This document shows, one piece after another, positions 35,851-45,354 of a DNA stretch of 64,000 nucleotides (positions are counted from its first letter, which is position 1; each line of letters opens with the position of its first letter). The notes beneath the pieces are model-generated. The model was not told the DNA's origin. It worked only from the letters and a program-made list of their open reading frames with translations, and did not search any database. Source of the DNA: UBA940 sp045613745 (GTDB lineage: Bacteria; Bacteroidota; Bacteroidia; Bacteroidales; Rikenellaceae); the NCBI GenBank assembly GCA_045613745.1, contig JAZLBP010000004.1:6646-70645 (forward strand), written 5' to 3'. The translations under genes and the position numbers were made by a program.

Positions 35851-35879
35851 GTGTGCCCGACCGTTCGGCCAGGCACACA
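35851..35879 (-). terminator. Intrinsic terminator of the DUF1080 gene
   Basis: Outer stem GTGTGCC/GGCACAC and inner stem CCG/CGG; on the minus strand followed by seven T. It lies beyond a repeat element that separates it from the DUF1080 stop. Confidence 0.8.
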
Positions 35880-35890
35880 CATTTATTTTA

Positions 35891-35935
35891 GAAGTTGTAT
35901 AACAAGCGCATATTCAAGACTTGTTAGACAGCTTC
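35891..35935. repeat. Short, internally deleted copy of the inverted-repeat element
   Basis: Ends GAAGTTGTATAACAAG and CTTGTTAGACAGCTTC pair with 14 of 16 positions matching, and their inner 12 bases are identical to the ends of the element at 30317-30444. Only 13 bases separate them, so the interior is missing. It lies just after the DUF1080 stop codon. Confidence 0.7.
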
Positions 35936-35939
35936 GACA

Positions 35940-37235
35940 CTACAGAGTGGTAAGTTTCAAGTTTCTCCAAGTAACCTTGATGTCACCATCCTCGTGTACT
36001 TGCAGAGCGATACGACCTTTACCTTTGCCGATAATCTCGTCGGTCAGGTCAACCATCTCAACGCCGTTCAACCAAGTTTGAACCTTGTCGCCTTGAACGC
36101 GAACACGCAGGGTGTTCCAATCGCGGGGTTTGAGAACGTTCTCTTTCTCGTCGTCGATTTGAGCCAACCAGCCACGACCATACGACTCGAAGATACCGGC
36201 AGTGTCTTGGCCTTTGGGAGCCACCTCAACTTGCCAGCCGCTAACTTTAGCCTCGCCCTCGATAATCGAACGGAAGAACAGACCCGAGTTGCCGTTTGCA
36301 CCTTGTTTGAACTCTGCAGTCAGATCGAAATCGTCGTAGTACTCGCGAGTTGCAAGGTAACCGTATTTTTTGTTTTTGCCGCTCTCGATAACCAGGTTGC
36401 CGTCTTTGTCAACCGAAGCCTTGATATCGCCATAAGCCTCCCAGCCGTGAGTGTCTTTGCCGTTGAACAGCTCAACCTCTTTACCTGCTTTGCGGGGCAG
36501 CTCTTTGATTTTGATATTGCGGAACGATGCGGGGTAGCCGTGGTCTTGCAGACAGATTACACCTTTTTGAGCCAGACCGTACTCGGGAGCCATTGTCCAT
36601 TTACCGCTGTTTTTGCGCTCAAACCAGTCGTCGGTCCAAGCCTCGAACTCAACCATCAGAGTGCCGTTCATATAGTACTCAACGTGGCCGTTGTCGAAAA
36701 CGATAACCGAGTTGTTCCACTCGCCTTGGGGGTTCATAATCGAGTCACGAACATCGAAGTCGGGCAGATACATAGCGTAATCTACACCGCAGCGTTGCCA
36801 ATCCTCGAGTTTGGTGGGGTCATTAGCCTCTTCCCAACCTTTGTCGTCGATAAGTTGGTACTCGGGGCCGGTAACGTAGGGAACAGCGAAGGTAGGACGC
36901 TCAACTACGTGGTAGAGCATACCGCTGTTGCCACCTTTCGACAGTTTCCAATCCCACGACAGGATGAAGTTGTCAAATTGTTGGCGTGTTACCATATAAC
37001 CGCTCTCGTCGCTACCCGAACCGGCAGCTTGAATGCAGCCGTCAACCACAGTCCAGTTGTGGAGTTCGGTGCCGTTGTAGTCTTTCCAGCAGTCGAGGGT
37101 CTCGCCGTCGAACAGCAGTTGCCAACCGTCAGCAATCTCTTGCTCGGTAAGGGTGTTGTGTTTAGGGCAGCAGCTTGCTACCATAGCAACCAGAGCACCC
37201 ATCATCAGGAATTTTACAGTTTTTTTCATAGTCAT
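35940..37235 (-). CDS. Lipoprotein with two DUF1080 (3-keto-disaccharide hydrolase) domains
   Basis: A 431-residue protein with a lipoprotein signal peptide (VAMVASC, lipidation near Cys22). Two concanavalin-like DUF1080 domains follow: about residues 38-245 (WQLLFDGETLDCWKDYNG, WDWKLSKGGNSGMLYHV) and about 255-430 (VELFNGKDTHGWEAYGD, EFKQGANGNSGLFFRS, WNTLRVRVQGDKVQTWLNG). The family has members that hydrolyse 3-keto-glycosides and is common in glycan-degrading Bacteroidota. The protein is predicted to face the periplasm or cell surface. The start may be the ATG two codons downstream. It is a lone gene with no transporter or oxidoreductase beside it, so its sugar is unknown. Confidence 0.9.
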   Translation of the reverse strand: MTMKKTVKFLMMGALVAMVASCCPKHNTLTEQEIADGWQLLFDGETLDCWKDYNGTELHNWTVVDGCIQAAGSGSDESGYMVTRQQFDNFILSWDWKLSKGGNSGMLYHVVERPTFAVPYVTGPEYQLIDDKGWEEANDPTKLEDWQRCGVDYAMYLPDFDVRDSIMNPQGEWNNSVIVFDNGHVEYYMNGTLMVEFEAWTDDWFERKNSGKWTMAPEYGLAQKGVICLQDHGYPASFRNIKIKELPRKAGKEVELFNGKDTHGWEAYGDIKASVDKDGNLVIESGKNKKYGYLATREYYDDFDLTAEFKQGANGNSGLFFRSIIEGEAKVSGWQVEVAPKGQDTAGIFESYGRGWLAQIDDEKENVLKPRDWNTLRVRVQGDKVQTWLNGVEMVDLTDEIIGKGKGRIALQVHEDGDIKVTWRNLKLTTL

Positions 37236-37292
37236 TATGATTATTGTGAATATATACTCAACGATTCAACTCCGCAAAGGTACGAAACTCGC

Positions 37293-38027
37293 CTAAATGT
37301 TCCAAATCTCCCACGATTTTTCAGCTTGTTCCACAAGCATTTCGCCACCACTTGCGGTGCGAGCACCCCTCTCGGCTCCTCGGCGCAGGAATAGCGTCTC
37401 GGCAGGGTTGTAAATAAGGTCGAAAAGCATATGATTCTCCCCCACCCACTCATAGGGGATTGCGGGCGCCGCATCCACTTTGGGGTGCATACCCAGCGGC
37501 GTGGTATTGATGATAAGCGTGTGGCTCTGCATAATCTCCTCGGTGAGGTCCTCATAGGCCACTGCGCCGTCGCCTCTTTTGCGCGACACCAACAGGTAGG
37601 GAATCTCACGCTGGCGAAGCGCCTCGCGCACTGCTTTCGAAGCGCCACCACTACCCAAAACCAATGCTTTACAGGGTTTGCCTTCGGTCAGACGGTCGAT
37701 GGTAAGACCCGCGCCAAACACATCGGTATTGTGACCCGTAAGGCGGCCGTTCTGCACGCGCACGCAGTTGACAGCACCGATTCGCGCCGCGCCCTCCGAA
37801 ATGGCGTCAAGCAGAGGTATGATTTGTTCTTTATAGGGGATTGTCACATTAAAACCCTCCAAGTCGGGGTGCTCTGCAAGCACACTCGGCAGAAGGTCGA
37901 TTGCGTCGAGGTCAAAGTTCAAATATTCACACTGCTCACTAAGTCCCATCGCTGCAAACTTGTCGGTAAAGTAGCCTTGCGAAAAGGAGTGTCCGAGCGG
38001 GTGCCCCACCAATCCGAATCTTCTCAT
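37293..38027 (-). CDS. aroE: Shikimate dehydrogenase
   Basis: A 244-residue protein, slightly short for the family. The N-terminus FGLVGHPLGHSFSQGYF binds shikimate, the catalytic Lys is in NVTIPYKEQI, the conserved Asp in GHNTDVFGAG, and the NADP Rossmann glycine motif is VLGSGGASKAVR. It reduces 3-dehydroshikimate in aromatic amino-acid synthesis. It sits 57 bp upstream of the DUF1080 gene; no other aro gene is near. Confidence 0.94.
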   Translation of the reverse strand: MRRFGLVGHPLGHSFSQGYFTDKFAAMGLSEQCEYLNFDLDAIDLLPSVLAEHPDLEGFNVTIPYKEQIIPLLDAISEGAARIGAVNCVRVQNGRLTGHNTDVFGAGLTIDRLTEGKPCKALVLGSGGASKAVREALRQREIPYLLVSRKRGDGAVAYEDLTEEIMQSHTLIINTTPLGMHPKVDAAPAIPYEWVGENHMLFDLIYNPAETLFLRRGAERGARTASGGEMLVEQAEKSWEIWNI

Positions 38028-38084
38028 AGTTTGGTCTGTTTAATCCCAACAAAGATATATATAATATAAGTAGAAAACAAGAAA

Positions 38085-38119
38085 AAAGAGGCTTTCGGCA
38101 CTTGCCAAAAAACCTCTTT
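38085..38119 (-). terminator. Intrinsic terminator of the AspT/YidE-type gene
   Basis: Arms AAAGAGG-TTT-GGC and GCC-AAA-CCTCTTT with small bulges; on the minus strand followed by TTTTTTCTTGTTTTC. Confidence 0.72.
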
Positions 38120-38146
38120 CGGGATATATATGTCTTTTGTTGGGTT

Positions 38147-39808
38147 TTACATCAACACCAGGATCTGCGCCACCAGCACTCGAAGGAACATCACAAACGG
38201 ATAGACCGTCGAGTAGCTTACTGATGCGGTATCGTTGTTTCCAAGCGAGTTGGCATAGGCCAAAGCAATGGGGTTGGTCTGGCTACCCGCAAGCATACCC
38301 ATAATCGTAAAGAAGTTCATCTTCCAAACCACACGGGCGATGACGCCCACAATCAGCACAGGCACAACCGTAATGATAAATCCGTAGAGAATCCACCAAT
38401 AACCACCCGCCACAATGCTCGGAACAAAGGTTTCGCCCGCACCCAAACCAACGGCGGCAAGGAACAGCGAGATACCGATTTCGCGCAACATGAGGTTGGC
38501 ACTCACGGTGGTGTAGGTAACAATCTTGAAGTGGGGGCCAAATCGACTCATAATGATTGCCACCACAAGCGGACCTCCTGCCAAACCAAGTTTGACGGGT
38601 TGGCTCAAACCAGGCATTGCAATAGGAATCGAGCCCAAAATCACACCCATCAGAATACCTACGAAGAAGGCTATCAGATTGGGCTCACGCAGTTGTTTGG
38701 TCGAGTTACCTAGAGTATTTGCGATTGAAGCACAAGCCGCCTCGGTACCCACCACAAGCAGTTTATCGCCAATTTGCAGCTCAAGATTGGGGGTTGCAAC
38801 CAAATCCACGCCCGAACGGGTCACGCGGGTTACGTTCACTCCAAAGTTATTGCGAAGGTGCAGCGAGCCGATGGTATGGCCGTTGAATTTGCTGCGTGTA
38901 ACTATAATCTTGCGCGACACAAGCTGGCTGTCGAGGCGCACCCAGTCACCCGCCTTCATATCATCGGTGGGCTTACCCAAAAATGCGATGATAGCCTCCT
39001 GGTCGGTATCGTTGGAGATTACAAGCAGCTTGTCGCCAATATTGAGACGCGAGTTACCCGACGCAATCTCGATGGTATTGTCGGCGTGACGGATACGCGA
39101 AATCACAAACGGGCGATTGACAAGATGGCTGATTTCCGACACCGAATGACCGTCAAGGCTCACGTTGGTAAACTCAATAGAGCAGCGGGTTGCGTGCTCT
39201 TTCTCGGCCGAGGCGTTGGTATTCTCGTTCTCCTTATCGAGTTTGACGCGGAACACACCGCGCAGAATCAAAAACGCAATAATAACACCCGCAACACCCA
39301 AGGGATAGGCCACTGCATAGCCGCTTGCGATGGTAGGGTCGTTAGCTCCGAAGGTGTCGGTATAGACGGTTTGCGCCGCACCAAGTCCGGGAGTATTGGT
39401 CACCGCACCCGACATCACACCCACAAGTGTGGACATCGGCTCATTGACGATATAATAAAGAGCAATGGTCACCAGCGCCGCAAGCAGAACATTGAGCGCA
39501 CCCAAGCCCACAAGTCGCATACCGCCACTCTTGAACGACGAGAAGAAACCGGGGCCCACCTGCAAGCCAATCGAATAGACAAACAGAATCAGACCGAACT
39601 CCTTGACAAACGCAAGCAGCGTAGGGTTGATGCGCATCCCGAAGTGAGAGGCCACGATACCCATAAACAGAATCCAAGTGATACCCAGCGTAATGCCTTT
39701 AAGCTTGACGGCACGACCCAAGAAGATACCCGACGCAATGACAAGTGCAAGTATCATCACCGAGTGAGCGATACCGTCGCCAAAAAACAAGCTACTCAGC
39801 CATTCCAT
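38147..39808 (-). CDS. AspT/YidE-type membrane transporter with two RCK-C (TrkA_C) domains
   Basis: A 553-residue membrane protein of the aspartate:alanine exchanger family. About five N-terminal helices (residues about 10-190, including FGLILFVYSIGLQVGPGFF and TNTPGLGAAQ) and five C-terminal helices (about 375-553) flank two cytoplasmic TrkA_C domains (about 205-290 and 290-370). The duplicated motif (TNTPGLGAAQ near residue 140 and SQTNPIALAYANSL near the C-terminus) is typical. AspT exchanges aspartate and alanine; many family members have unknown substrates, as here. It is a single gene followed by a terminator. Confidence 0.9.
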   Translation of the reverse strand: MEWLSSLFFGDGIAHSVMILALVIASGIFLGRAVKLKGITLGITWILFMGIVASHFGMRINPTLLAFVKEFGLILFVYSIGLQVGPGFFSSFKSGGMRLVGLGALNVLLAALVTIALYYIVNEPMSTLVGVMSGAVTNTPGLGAAQTVYTDTFGANDPTIASGYAVAYPLGVAGVIIAFLILRGVFRVKLDKENENTNASAEKEHATRCSIEFTNVSLDGHSVSEISHLVNRPFVISRIRHADNTIEIASGNSRLNIGDKLLVISNDTDQEAIIAFLGKPTDDMKAGDWVRLDSQLVSRKIIVTRSKFNGHTIGSLHLRNNFGVNVTRVTRSGVDLVATPNLELQIGDKLLVVGTEAACASIANTLGNSTKQLREPNLIAFFVGILMGVILGSIPIAMPGLSQPVKLGLAGGPLVVAIIMSRFGPHFKIVTYTTVSANLMLREIGISLFLAAVGLGAGETFVPSIVAGGYWWILYGFIITVVPVLIVGVIARVVWKMNFFTIMGMLAGSQTNPIALAYANSLGNNDTASVSYSTVYPFVMFLRVLVAQILVLM

Positions 39809-39930
39809 AATTAGAAATCATTTAAAAACGGCTGCAAATGTATGCTCTTTTAGTGAGGGAACAAAATTTTTCGACACTTTATTTAAAAACCAACTATTTT
39901 CGGTTGGGAACGGGGTCGAAAACATCACAA

Positions 39931-39956
39931 AAAAGGGGCAAAAACAGCTTCGCCCC
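39931..39956 (-). terminator. Intrinsic terminator of the superoxide dismutase gene
   Basis: GGGGC and GCCCC arms; on the minus strand followed by TTTTTTGTG, directly after the sod stop codon. Confidence 0.72.
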
Positions 39957-39963
39957 CGACATT

Positions 39964-40578
39964 TTACTTTACCTTACGGTCACTAAAACGAGCCGACACC
40001 ACAGCCCAATTTACCTTATCCCAAAGAGCCGCCACGTAGTCGGCTCGGCGGTTGCGATAATCGATATAGTAGGCGTGCTCCCAAACGTCTATTGCCAGCA
40101 GAGGCACAAGACCGTGAGTAAGCGGATTACCAGCGTTTTGCAGCGACAAAATCGAGAGTTTGGAGTGCTTGTCGGCGGTTAGCCAAACCCATCCCGAACC
40201 GAACAGCGCAACGGCCGCACGGAGCATCTCGCTTTTGAGGTTTTCGAGCGAGCCAAAATCGCGTTCAACAGCCTCGGCAAACTCACCCGACGGAGGTTGC
40301 GGAACGGCCACCAGTGCATCGAAATAAAAAGTGTGATTCCACACCTGTGCGGCATTGTTGAAAATCGCACCCTCGGAGCGCATCACAATCTCCTCCAACG
40401 AGTAGTGAGCATAGGGTGTGTCGGCTATCAGAAGGTTGAGATTATTCACATAAGTCTGATGGTGATGGCCGTGATGATAGTGGAGCGTTTCGGCGCTGAT
40501 TTGCGGTGCCAGCGCGTCGTCGGAATAGGGCAACGGAGGCAGCGTAAACTGCGTTTTCTGTTTTGTGGAAGTATTCAT
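39964..40578 (-). CDS. sodB: Superoxide dismutase (Fe/Mn family)
   Basis: A 204-residue enzyme. The metal ligands are visible in LHYHHGHHHQTYVNNLN, WNHTFYF, and DVWEHAYYIDY; GSGWVWL is the usual central motif. It converts superoxide to oxygen and peroxide in the cytoplasm, protecting oxygen-sensitive enzymes such as the Kor and Hdr-like proteins of this window. The ATG at 40578 is chosen over a GTG eight codons upstream. Whether iron, manganese or both are used cannot be told; Bacteroides enzymes are cambialistic. Confidence 0.95.
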   Translation of the reverse strand: MNTSTKQKTQFTLPPLPYSDDALAPQISAETLHYHHGHHHQTYVNNLNLLIADTPYAHYSLEEIVMRSEGAIFNNAAQVWNHTFYFDALVAVPQPPSGEFAEAVERDFGSLENLKSEMLRAAVALFGSGWVWLTADKHSKLSILSLQNAGNPLTHGLVPLLAIDVWEHAYYIDYRNRRADYVAALWDKVNWAVVSARFSDRKVK

Positions 40579-40702
40579 AACCGATGAGATTTTTGGTATC
40601 ACGCAAAAAAAATCAAAAATTATACCGATTTGAGGGCTCCGAGATGCACAAAATTAGAGAAAAAAGAGTATCTTTGAGCGATTTTTATAAACCATAAAAA
40701 CA

Positions 40703-43174
40703 ATGAACGTATCATACAAGTGGCTTAAAGAGTATCTGGCGTGTGACGTCACAGCCGAGAAAATGGCTGAAATACTTACAGATATAGGTCTTGAAGTCGA
40801 AGACTTCGAGAAAATCGAAACCATCAAAGGCGGTTTGGCAGGCGTGGTTATCGGCGAGGTTCTGACCTGCATCGACCACCCCGATTCGGACCACCTTCAC
40901 ATCACAACCGTAAATGTAGGCGCCGAGGAGCCCCTGCAAATCGTATGCGGCGCGCCCAACGTGGCAGCCGGCCAAAAGGTGATGTGCGCAACCATCGGTG
41001 CCGTTCTCTACCCCATCGGCGAGACCGAAGGTTTCAAAATCAAAAAGAGCAAAATCCGTGGCGTAGAGTCGTTCGGTATGCTGTGTGCCGAGGATGAACT
41101 CGGTATCGGCAAAGGTCACGACGGCATTATGGTTCTGCCCGCCGAGGCTGTTCCTGGAACTCCCGCCAAAGAGTACCTCAACATCAAGGAGGACTACCGC
41201 ATCGGTATCGGTCTTACCCCCAACCGCGCAGACGCAATGTCGCACTATGGTGTGGCTCGCGACTTGGCAGCCTATCTGTCGGCAAATGGCGTTGAGTGCG
41301 AGTTGAGCAAACCTTCGGTTGAGACGTTTGCAGTAGATAACAACAATCTGAATATTCCTGTTGAGGTAGTTGACACCGAGGGTGCTCCCCGTTATGCGGG
41401 CGTAACCATCACAGGTGCAAAGGTTGCTCCCTCGCCCGAGTGGATGCAAAACTACCTGCGCGCAATCGGTCTGAACCCCCACAACAATCTGGTCGATATC
41501 ACCAACTTCATCCTGCACGAAATGGGTCAACCCCTGCACGCATTTGATGCAGACAAAATCGCAGGCGGCAAAATCGTAGTTCGCACCTGCCCCGAGGGTA
41601 CTTCGTTCAAAACCCTTGACGGCGTGGAGCGCAAACTATCGGCCGACGATTTGATGATTTGCGACGCCGAGAAACCTATGTGTATCGCAGGTGTATTCGG
41701 TGGCGAATTCAGCGGCGTGAGCGACACTACCACCAATCTGTTTATCGAGAGCGCATACTTCAACCCCGTGCGCATCCGCAAAACTGCAAAACGTCACGGT
41801 CTGAACACCGACGCATCGTTCCGTTTTGAGCGCGGTATTGACCCCAACATCACTGTTTATGCTCTGAAACGTGCGGCTATGCTGTTCAAGGAGCTGGCTG
41901 GTGGCGAGATTTCGAGCGAGATTATTGACATCCAAAACGCCGAGTTCGAACCCTTCCGCTTTGACATTTCACTCAACCGCACTCGCAGACTCATTGGCAA
42001 AGATATTGACGATGCAACCATCAAAGGCATTATCGCAGCACTGGACGTTACCGTCGAGGCCGAGAATGACGATGTGCTGAGCGTGGCTGTTCCCCGCTAC
42101 CGCGTGGACGTACAACGCGAGGCCGACCTGATTGAGGACATCCTCCGTATCTATGGCTACAACAACATTGAGATTCCCGAGCACGTGAACTCGACTCTGG
42201 CATACGCACCCCGTCCCGACAAAGCGGCTCTGACCAACAAAGCGGCAGACTTCCTTGCAGACAACGGTTACAGCGAGATTATGAGCAACTCGCTCACCAA
42301 GGCTGCATACTACGAGGGTCTTTCGAGCTACCCCGCAGCTAACTGCGTGCGTATCCTCAACCCGCTGAGTGTGGATTTGAACGTGATGCGTCAAACCCTG
42401 CTGTTCAACGCACTCGAAGCTGTAGCACTGAACGCCAACCGCAAAAACGGCAACCTGAAACTCTTTGAGCTGGGTAACTGCTACTTCTACGACGAGAGCA
42501 AACGCGCCGAGCAAGGCGAGAACAGCCTGGCGCCCTACTCGGAGACCTTCCGTCTGGGTATCACCGTAACTGGTTTGGACAAACAAACTCTGTGGAACGG
42601 CAAAGCCGAGCCTACAACATACTTTACACTGAAAGCAATCGTTGAGAAACTGCTCCGCAAGTTCGGTATCGACCCCTATGCGATGCGCGCCGAGGAGTGC
42701 AACTCCGATCTGTTTGACCAAGCGGTTGCCTACTCGCTGAACGGCAAGAAGTTCATCGAGATGGGTGTTGTTTCGGGCAAGCTGGCCGCTTCGTGCGACG
42801 TTAAGGGTGAGGTATTCTTCGCCGAGATTGACTTCGACGCAATCGTTCGCTCGACCAAGAAACACAAAATCACAGCCGAGGAGTTGTCGAAATTCCCCGA
42901 GGTTAAACGTGACCTCGCGCTGGTAGTTGATAAGAGCGTGTCGTTCGAGAAACTTCGCTCGATTGCCTTTGCCGCCGAGCGCAAACTGCTCAAACGCGTA
43001 TCGCTGTTTGACGTTTACGAGGGTGACAAAATGCCCGAGGGCAAAAAGTCGTATGCGTTGAGTTTCATCTTGGAGGACAAAACTCAAACGATGAACGACA
43101 AGACCATCGACAGCGTGATGAGTCGCCTTGTAGCTGCTTTCGAGAAGCAAGCAGGCGCAACTATCCGCGCATAA
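40703..43174 (+). CDS. pheT: Phenylalanyl-tRNA synthetase beta subunit
   Basis: An 823-residue protein with all domains in order: N-terminal tRNA-binding OB fold (about 40-150, GVVIGEVLTCIDHPDSDHL), B3/B4 editing domain (about 210-400), B5 domain (about 405-475), a catalytic-like core (about 485-700) and the C-terminal anticodon-binding FDX-ACB domain (SKFPEVKRDLALVVDKSVSF). It pairs with PheS, whose gene is not adjacent. A TATCTTTG -7 box lies at 40669-40676. It is 47 bp upstream of guaA on the same strand. Confidence 0.97.
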   Translation: MNVSYKWLKEYLACDVTAEKMAEILTDIGLEVEDFEKIETIKGGLAGVVIGEVLTCIDHPDSDHLHITTVNVGAEEPLQIVCGAPNVAAGQKVMCATIGAVLYPIGETEGFKIKKSKIRGVESFGMLCAEDELGIGKGHDGIMVLPAEAVPGTPAKEYLNIKEDYRIGIGLTPNRADAMSHYGVARDLAAYLSANGVECELSKPSVETFAVDNNNLNIPVEVVDTEGAPRYAGVTITGAKVAPSPEWMQNYLRAIGLNPHNNLVDITNFILHEMGQPLHAFDADKIAGGKIVVRTCPEGTSFKTLDGVERKLSADDLMICDAEKPMCIAGVFGGEFSGVSDTTTNLFIESAYFNPVRIRKTAKRHGLNTDASFRFERGIDPNITVYALKRAAMLFKELAGGEISSEIIDIQNAEFEPFRFDISLNRTRRLIGKDIDDATIKGIIAALDVTVEAENDDVLSVAVPRYRVDVQREADLIEDILRIYGYNNIEIPEHVNSTLAYAPRPDKAALTNKAADFLADNGYSEIMSNSLTKAAYYEGLSSYPAANCVRILNPLSVDLNVMRQTLLFNALEAVALNANRKNGNLKLFELGNCYFYDESKRAEQGENSLAPYSETFRLGITVTGLDKQTLWNGKAEPTTYFTLKAIVEKLLRKFGIDPYAMRAEECNSDLFDQAVAYSLNGKKFIEMGVVSGKLAASCDVKGEVFFAEIDFDAIVRSTKKHKITAEELSKFPEVKRDLALVVDKSVSFEKLRSIAFAAERKLLKRVSLFDVYEGDKMPEGKKSYALSFILEDKTQTMNDKTIDSVMSRLVAAFEKQAGATIRA

Positions 43175-43221
43175 TACATAAGGATTTTATACAATATTTT
43201 ATTTTAATACAGTAGTCGAAT

Positions 43222-44529
43222 ATGAAACAAGACATGATTGTTATCCTTGATTTGGGTAGCCACGAGAACACAGTTTTGGCACGCGCAATCCGCGCACTTG
43301 GTGTTTACAGTGAGATCTACCCTCACGACATTACAGTAGAGGAACTCAAAGCTCTGCCCAATGTTAAAGGTATTATCATCAACGGCGGTCCCAACAACGT
43401 TATTGACGGTGTGGCTATCGATGTTGATGCAGCTATCTACAACGCAGGCGTTCCCGTTATGGCTGCCGGCCACGACAAAGCTCTCTGCGAGGTTAAACTT
43501 CCCCAATTCACTGATGACATCGAGGCTATTAAAGCAGCTGTTAAGGATTTTGTTTTCGAGACCTGCAAAGCTGAGGCTAACTGGAATATGACCAACTTTG
43601 TAGCTGACCAAGTAGAGTTGATTCGCCAACAAGTAGGCGACAAGAAGGTGCTGTTGGCACTTTCGGGTGGTGTTGACTCGTCGGTTGTTGCTGCTCTGTT
43701 GCTCAAAGCCATTGGCGACAACTTGGTATGTGTTCACGTTAACCACGGTCTGATGCGCAAAGGTGAGTCGGAGGATGTTATAGAGATGTTTGGCAACCAG
43801 CTGAAAGCAAACCTTGTTTACATCGACGCTACCGAGCGCTTCCTAACCAAATTGGAGAACGTTGAGGATCCCGAGCAAAAACGTAAGATTATCGGTGGTG
43901 AGTTCATCCGCGTATTCGAGGAGGAGGCACGCAAATTGGACGGCATCGACTTCCTCGGTCAAGGTACTATCTACCCCGACATCGTTGAGAGTGGTACCAA
44001 AACCGCTAAAATGGTTAAATCGCACCACAACGTAGGTGGTCTGCCCGAAGACCTGCAATTCGAGTTGGTTGAGCCTCTGAAACAACTCTTCAAAGACGAG
44101 GTTCGCGAGTGCGGTGTTGAGTTGGGTCTGCCCTACGATATGGTTTACCGTCAACCCTTCCCCGGTCCCGGTCTGGGTGTTCGTTGCTTGGGTGCTATCA
44201 CCCGCGATCGTTTGGAGGCTGTTCGTGAGTCGGACGCTATCCTTCGCGACGAGTTCAAGAAAGCAGGTCTGGACAAAAAGGTATGGCAATACTTCACCGT
44301 TGTGCCCGACTTCAAATCGGTGGGTGTACGCGACAACGCTCGTTCGTACGATTGGCCTGTGATCATCCGCGCTGTCAACACCGTTGACGCTATGACCGCA
44401 ACCATCGAGCCTATCGACTGGCCCATCCTGATGAAGATTACCGACCGTATCTTGGCAGAGGTTAAGACCGTTAACCGCGTATGCTACGATATGTCGCCCA
44501 AGCCCAGCGCAACCATCGAGTGGGAATAA
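43222..44529 (+). CDS. guaA: GMP synthase with degenerate, shortened glutaminase domain
   Basis: A 435-residue protein, about 80 residues shorter than normal GuaA. The ATP pyrophosphatase domain is intact: P-loop LALSGGVDSSVVAALL near residue 150, then the C-terminal dimerisation domain with RQPFPGPGLGVRCLG and KPSATIEWE. The N-terminal glutaminase domain begins normally (ILDLGSHENTVLARAIRALGVYSEI, IINGGPNNV) but where GxCYG should hold the nucleophile it reads PVMAAGHD, and the part carrying the catalytic His-Glu is deleted (LPQF in place of HPE). It can therefore aminate XMP only with free ammonia or with a separate glutaminase. The reading frame is continuous, so this is not a frameshift. 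Confidence 0.93.
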   Translation: MKQDMIVILDLGSHENTVLARAIRALGVYSEIYPHDITVEELKALPNVKGIIINGGPNNVIDGVAIDVDAAIYNAGVPVMAAGHDKALCEVKLPQFTDDIEAIKAAVKDFVFETCKAEANWNMTNFVADQVELIRQQVGDKKVLLALSGGVDSSVVAALLLKAIGDNLVCVHVNHGLMRKGESEDVIEMFGNQLKANLVYIDATERFLTKLENVEDPEQKRKIIGGEFIRVFEEEARKLDGIDFLGQGTIYPDIVESGTKTAKMVKSHHNVGGLPEDLQFELVEPLKQLFKDEVRECGVELGLPYDMVYRQPFPGPGLGVRCLGAITRDRLEAVRESDAILRDEFKKAGLDKKVWQYFTVVPDFKSVGVRDNARSYDWPVIIRAVNTVDAMTATIEPIDWPILMKITDRILAEVKTVNRVCYDMSPKPSATIEWE

Positions 44530-44580
44530 TCTAAATTCAGAATTCACAATGCACAATTCACAATTTGTGCGATAAAAACG

Positions 44581-44612
44581 ATTAGCCACCATTGCTAGCA
44601 GTGGTGGCTAAT
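44581..44612 (+). terminator. Hairpin after guaA
   Basis: Arms ATTAGCCACCA and TGGTGGCTAAT are exact complements. The following ATTACTAAAAAG lacks a strong T-run, so termination is uncertain. Just upstream is an AT-rich patch with repeated AATTCACAA words. Confidence 0.55.
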
Positions 44613-44648
44613 TACTAAAAAGAAATACCTAAAAAACTTACCGACAAT

Positions 44649-45329
44649 ATGAAAAAACTTATCTTAACTCTGTTGAATGCAGTTGTATTGTTTAGTGCAT
44701 CGGCTCAACAACCCGTAAAGGATTTTGCAAAATGCTATCGCTATGCGAAAGCCAACACCGAGATTACCCAAGCTCCCGTTGTAGTATTTATGGGTGACTC
44801 TATCACCGAGGGTTGGGCTTCAAAACACCCCGAGTTCTTTACCGACAACAACTTTGCAGGTCGCGGTATCAGCGGTCAAACCTCGTGGGAGATGCTGTTG
44901 CGTTTCCGCGCCGACGTTATCAACCTCGCACCCAAAGCTGTTGTGATTCTGGCAGGTACCAACGACGTAGCTCAAAACAAAGGCCCGATGACCTACCAAC
45001 AAACTCTGGATAACATCATCTCGATGGTAGAGCTGGCTCAAGCCAACAAGATTAAAGTCGTTCTGTGCGCAATTCTGCCCGCCGACCGTTTCAGCTGGCG
45101 TCCCGATATGAAACCCGCACAAGACGTTATCGAGATTAACAAACTTATCAAAGCCTATGCCGAGGAGAACAAGATTCCCTATGTGGACTACCACACTCTG
45201 CTCGACAATGGCCAAGGTGGTCTGTCGAAGGAGCACGCTCCCGACGGTGTTCACCCCGTTGCTGACGCCTACACTCTGATGGAGGCCGAGGTTATGAAGA
45301 CCCTCAAAAAGGTTGTTAAAATCAAATAA
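44649..45329 (+). CDS. Exported GDSL/SGNH-family esterase
   Basis: A 226-residue protein with a signal peptide (cleavage likely after SASAQ). SGNH blocks are in order: VVFMGDSITEGW with the catalytic Ser, GRGISGQTSWEML with Gly, VVILAGTNDV with Asn, and the Asp-His pair in HAPDGVHPVADAY. Such enzymes remove acyl or acetyl groups from lipids, glycans or other esters in the periplasm. The substrate is not predicted. It is a single gene with a terminator. Confidence 0.92.
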   Translation: MKKLILTLLNAVVLFSASAQQPVKDFAKCYRYAKANTEITQAPVVVFMGDSITEGWASKHPEFFTDNNFAGRGISGQTSWEMLLRFRADVINLAPKAVVILAGTNDVAQNKGPMTYQQTLDNIISMVELAQANKIKVVLCAILPADRFSWRPDMKPAQDVIEINKLIKAYAEENKIPYVDYHTLLDNGQGGLSKEHAPDGVHPVADAYTLMEAEVMKTLKKVVKIK

Positions 45330-45354
45330 CAAACGTCGGCTATTCAACCTACAC

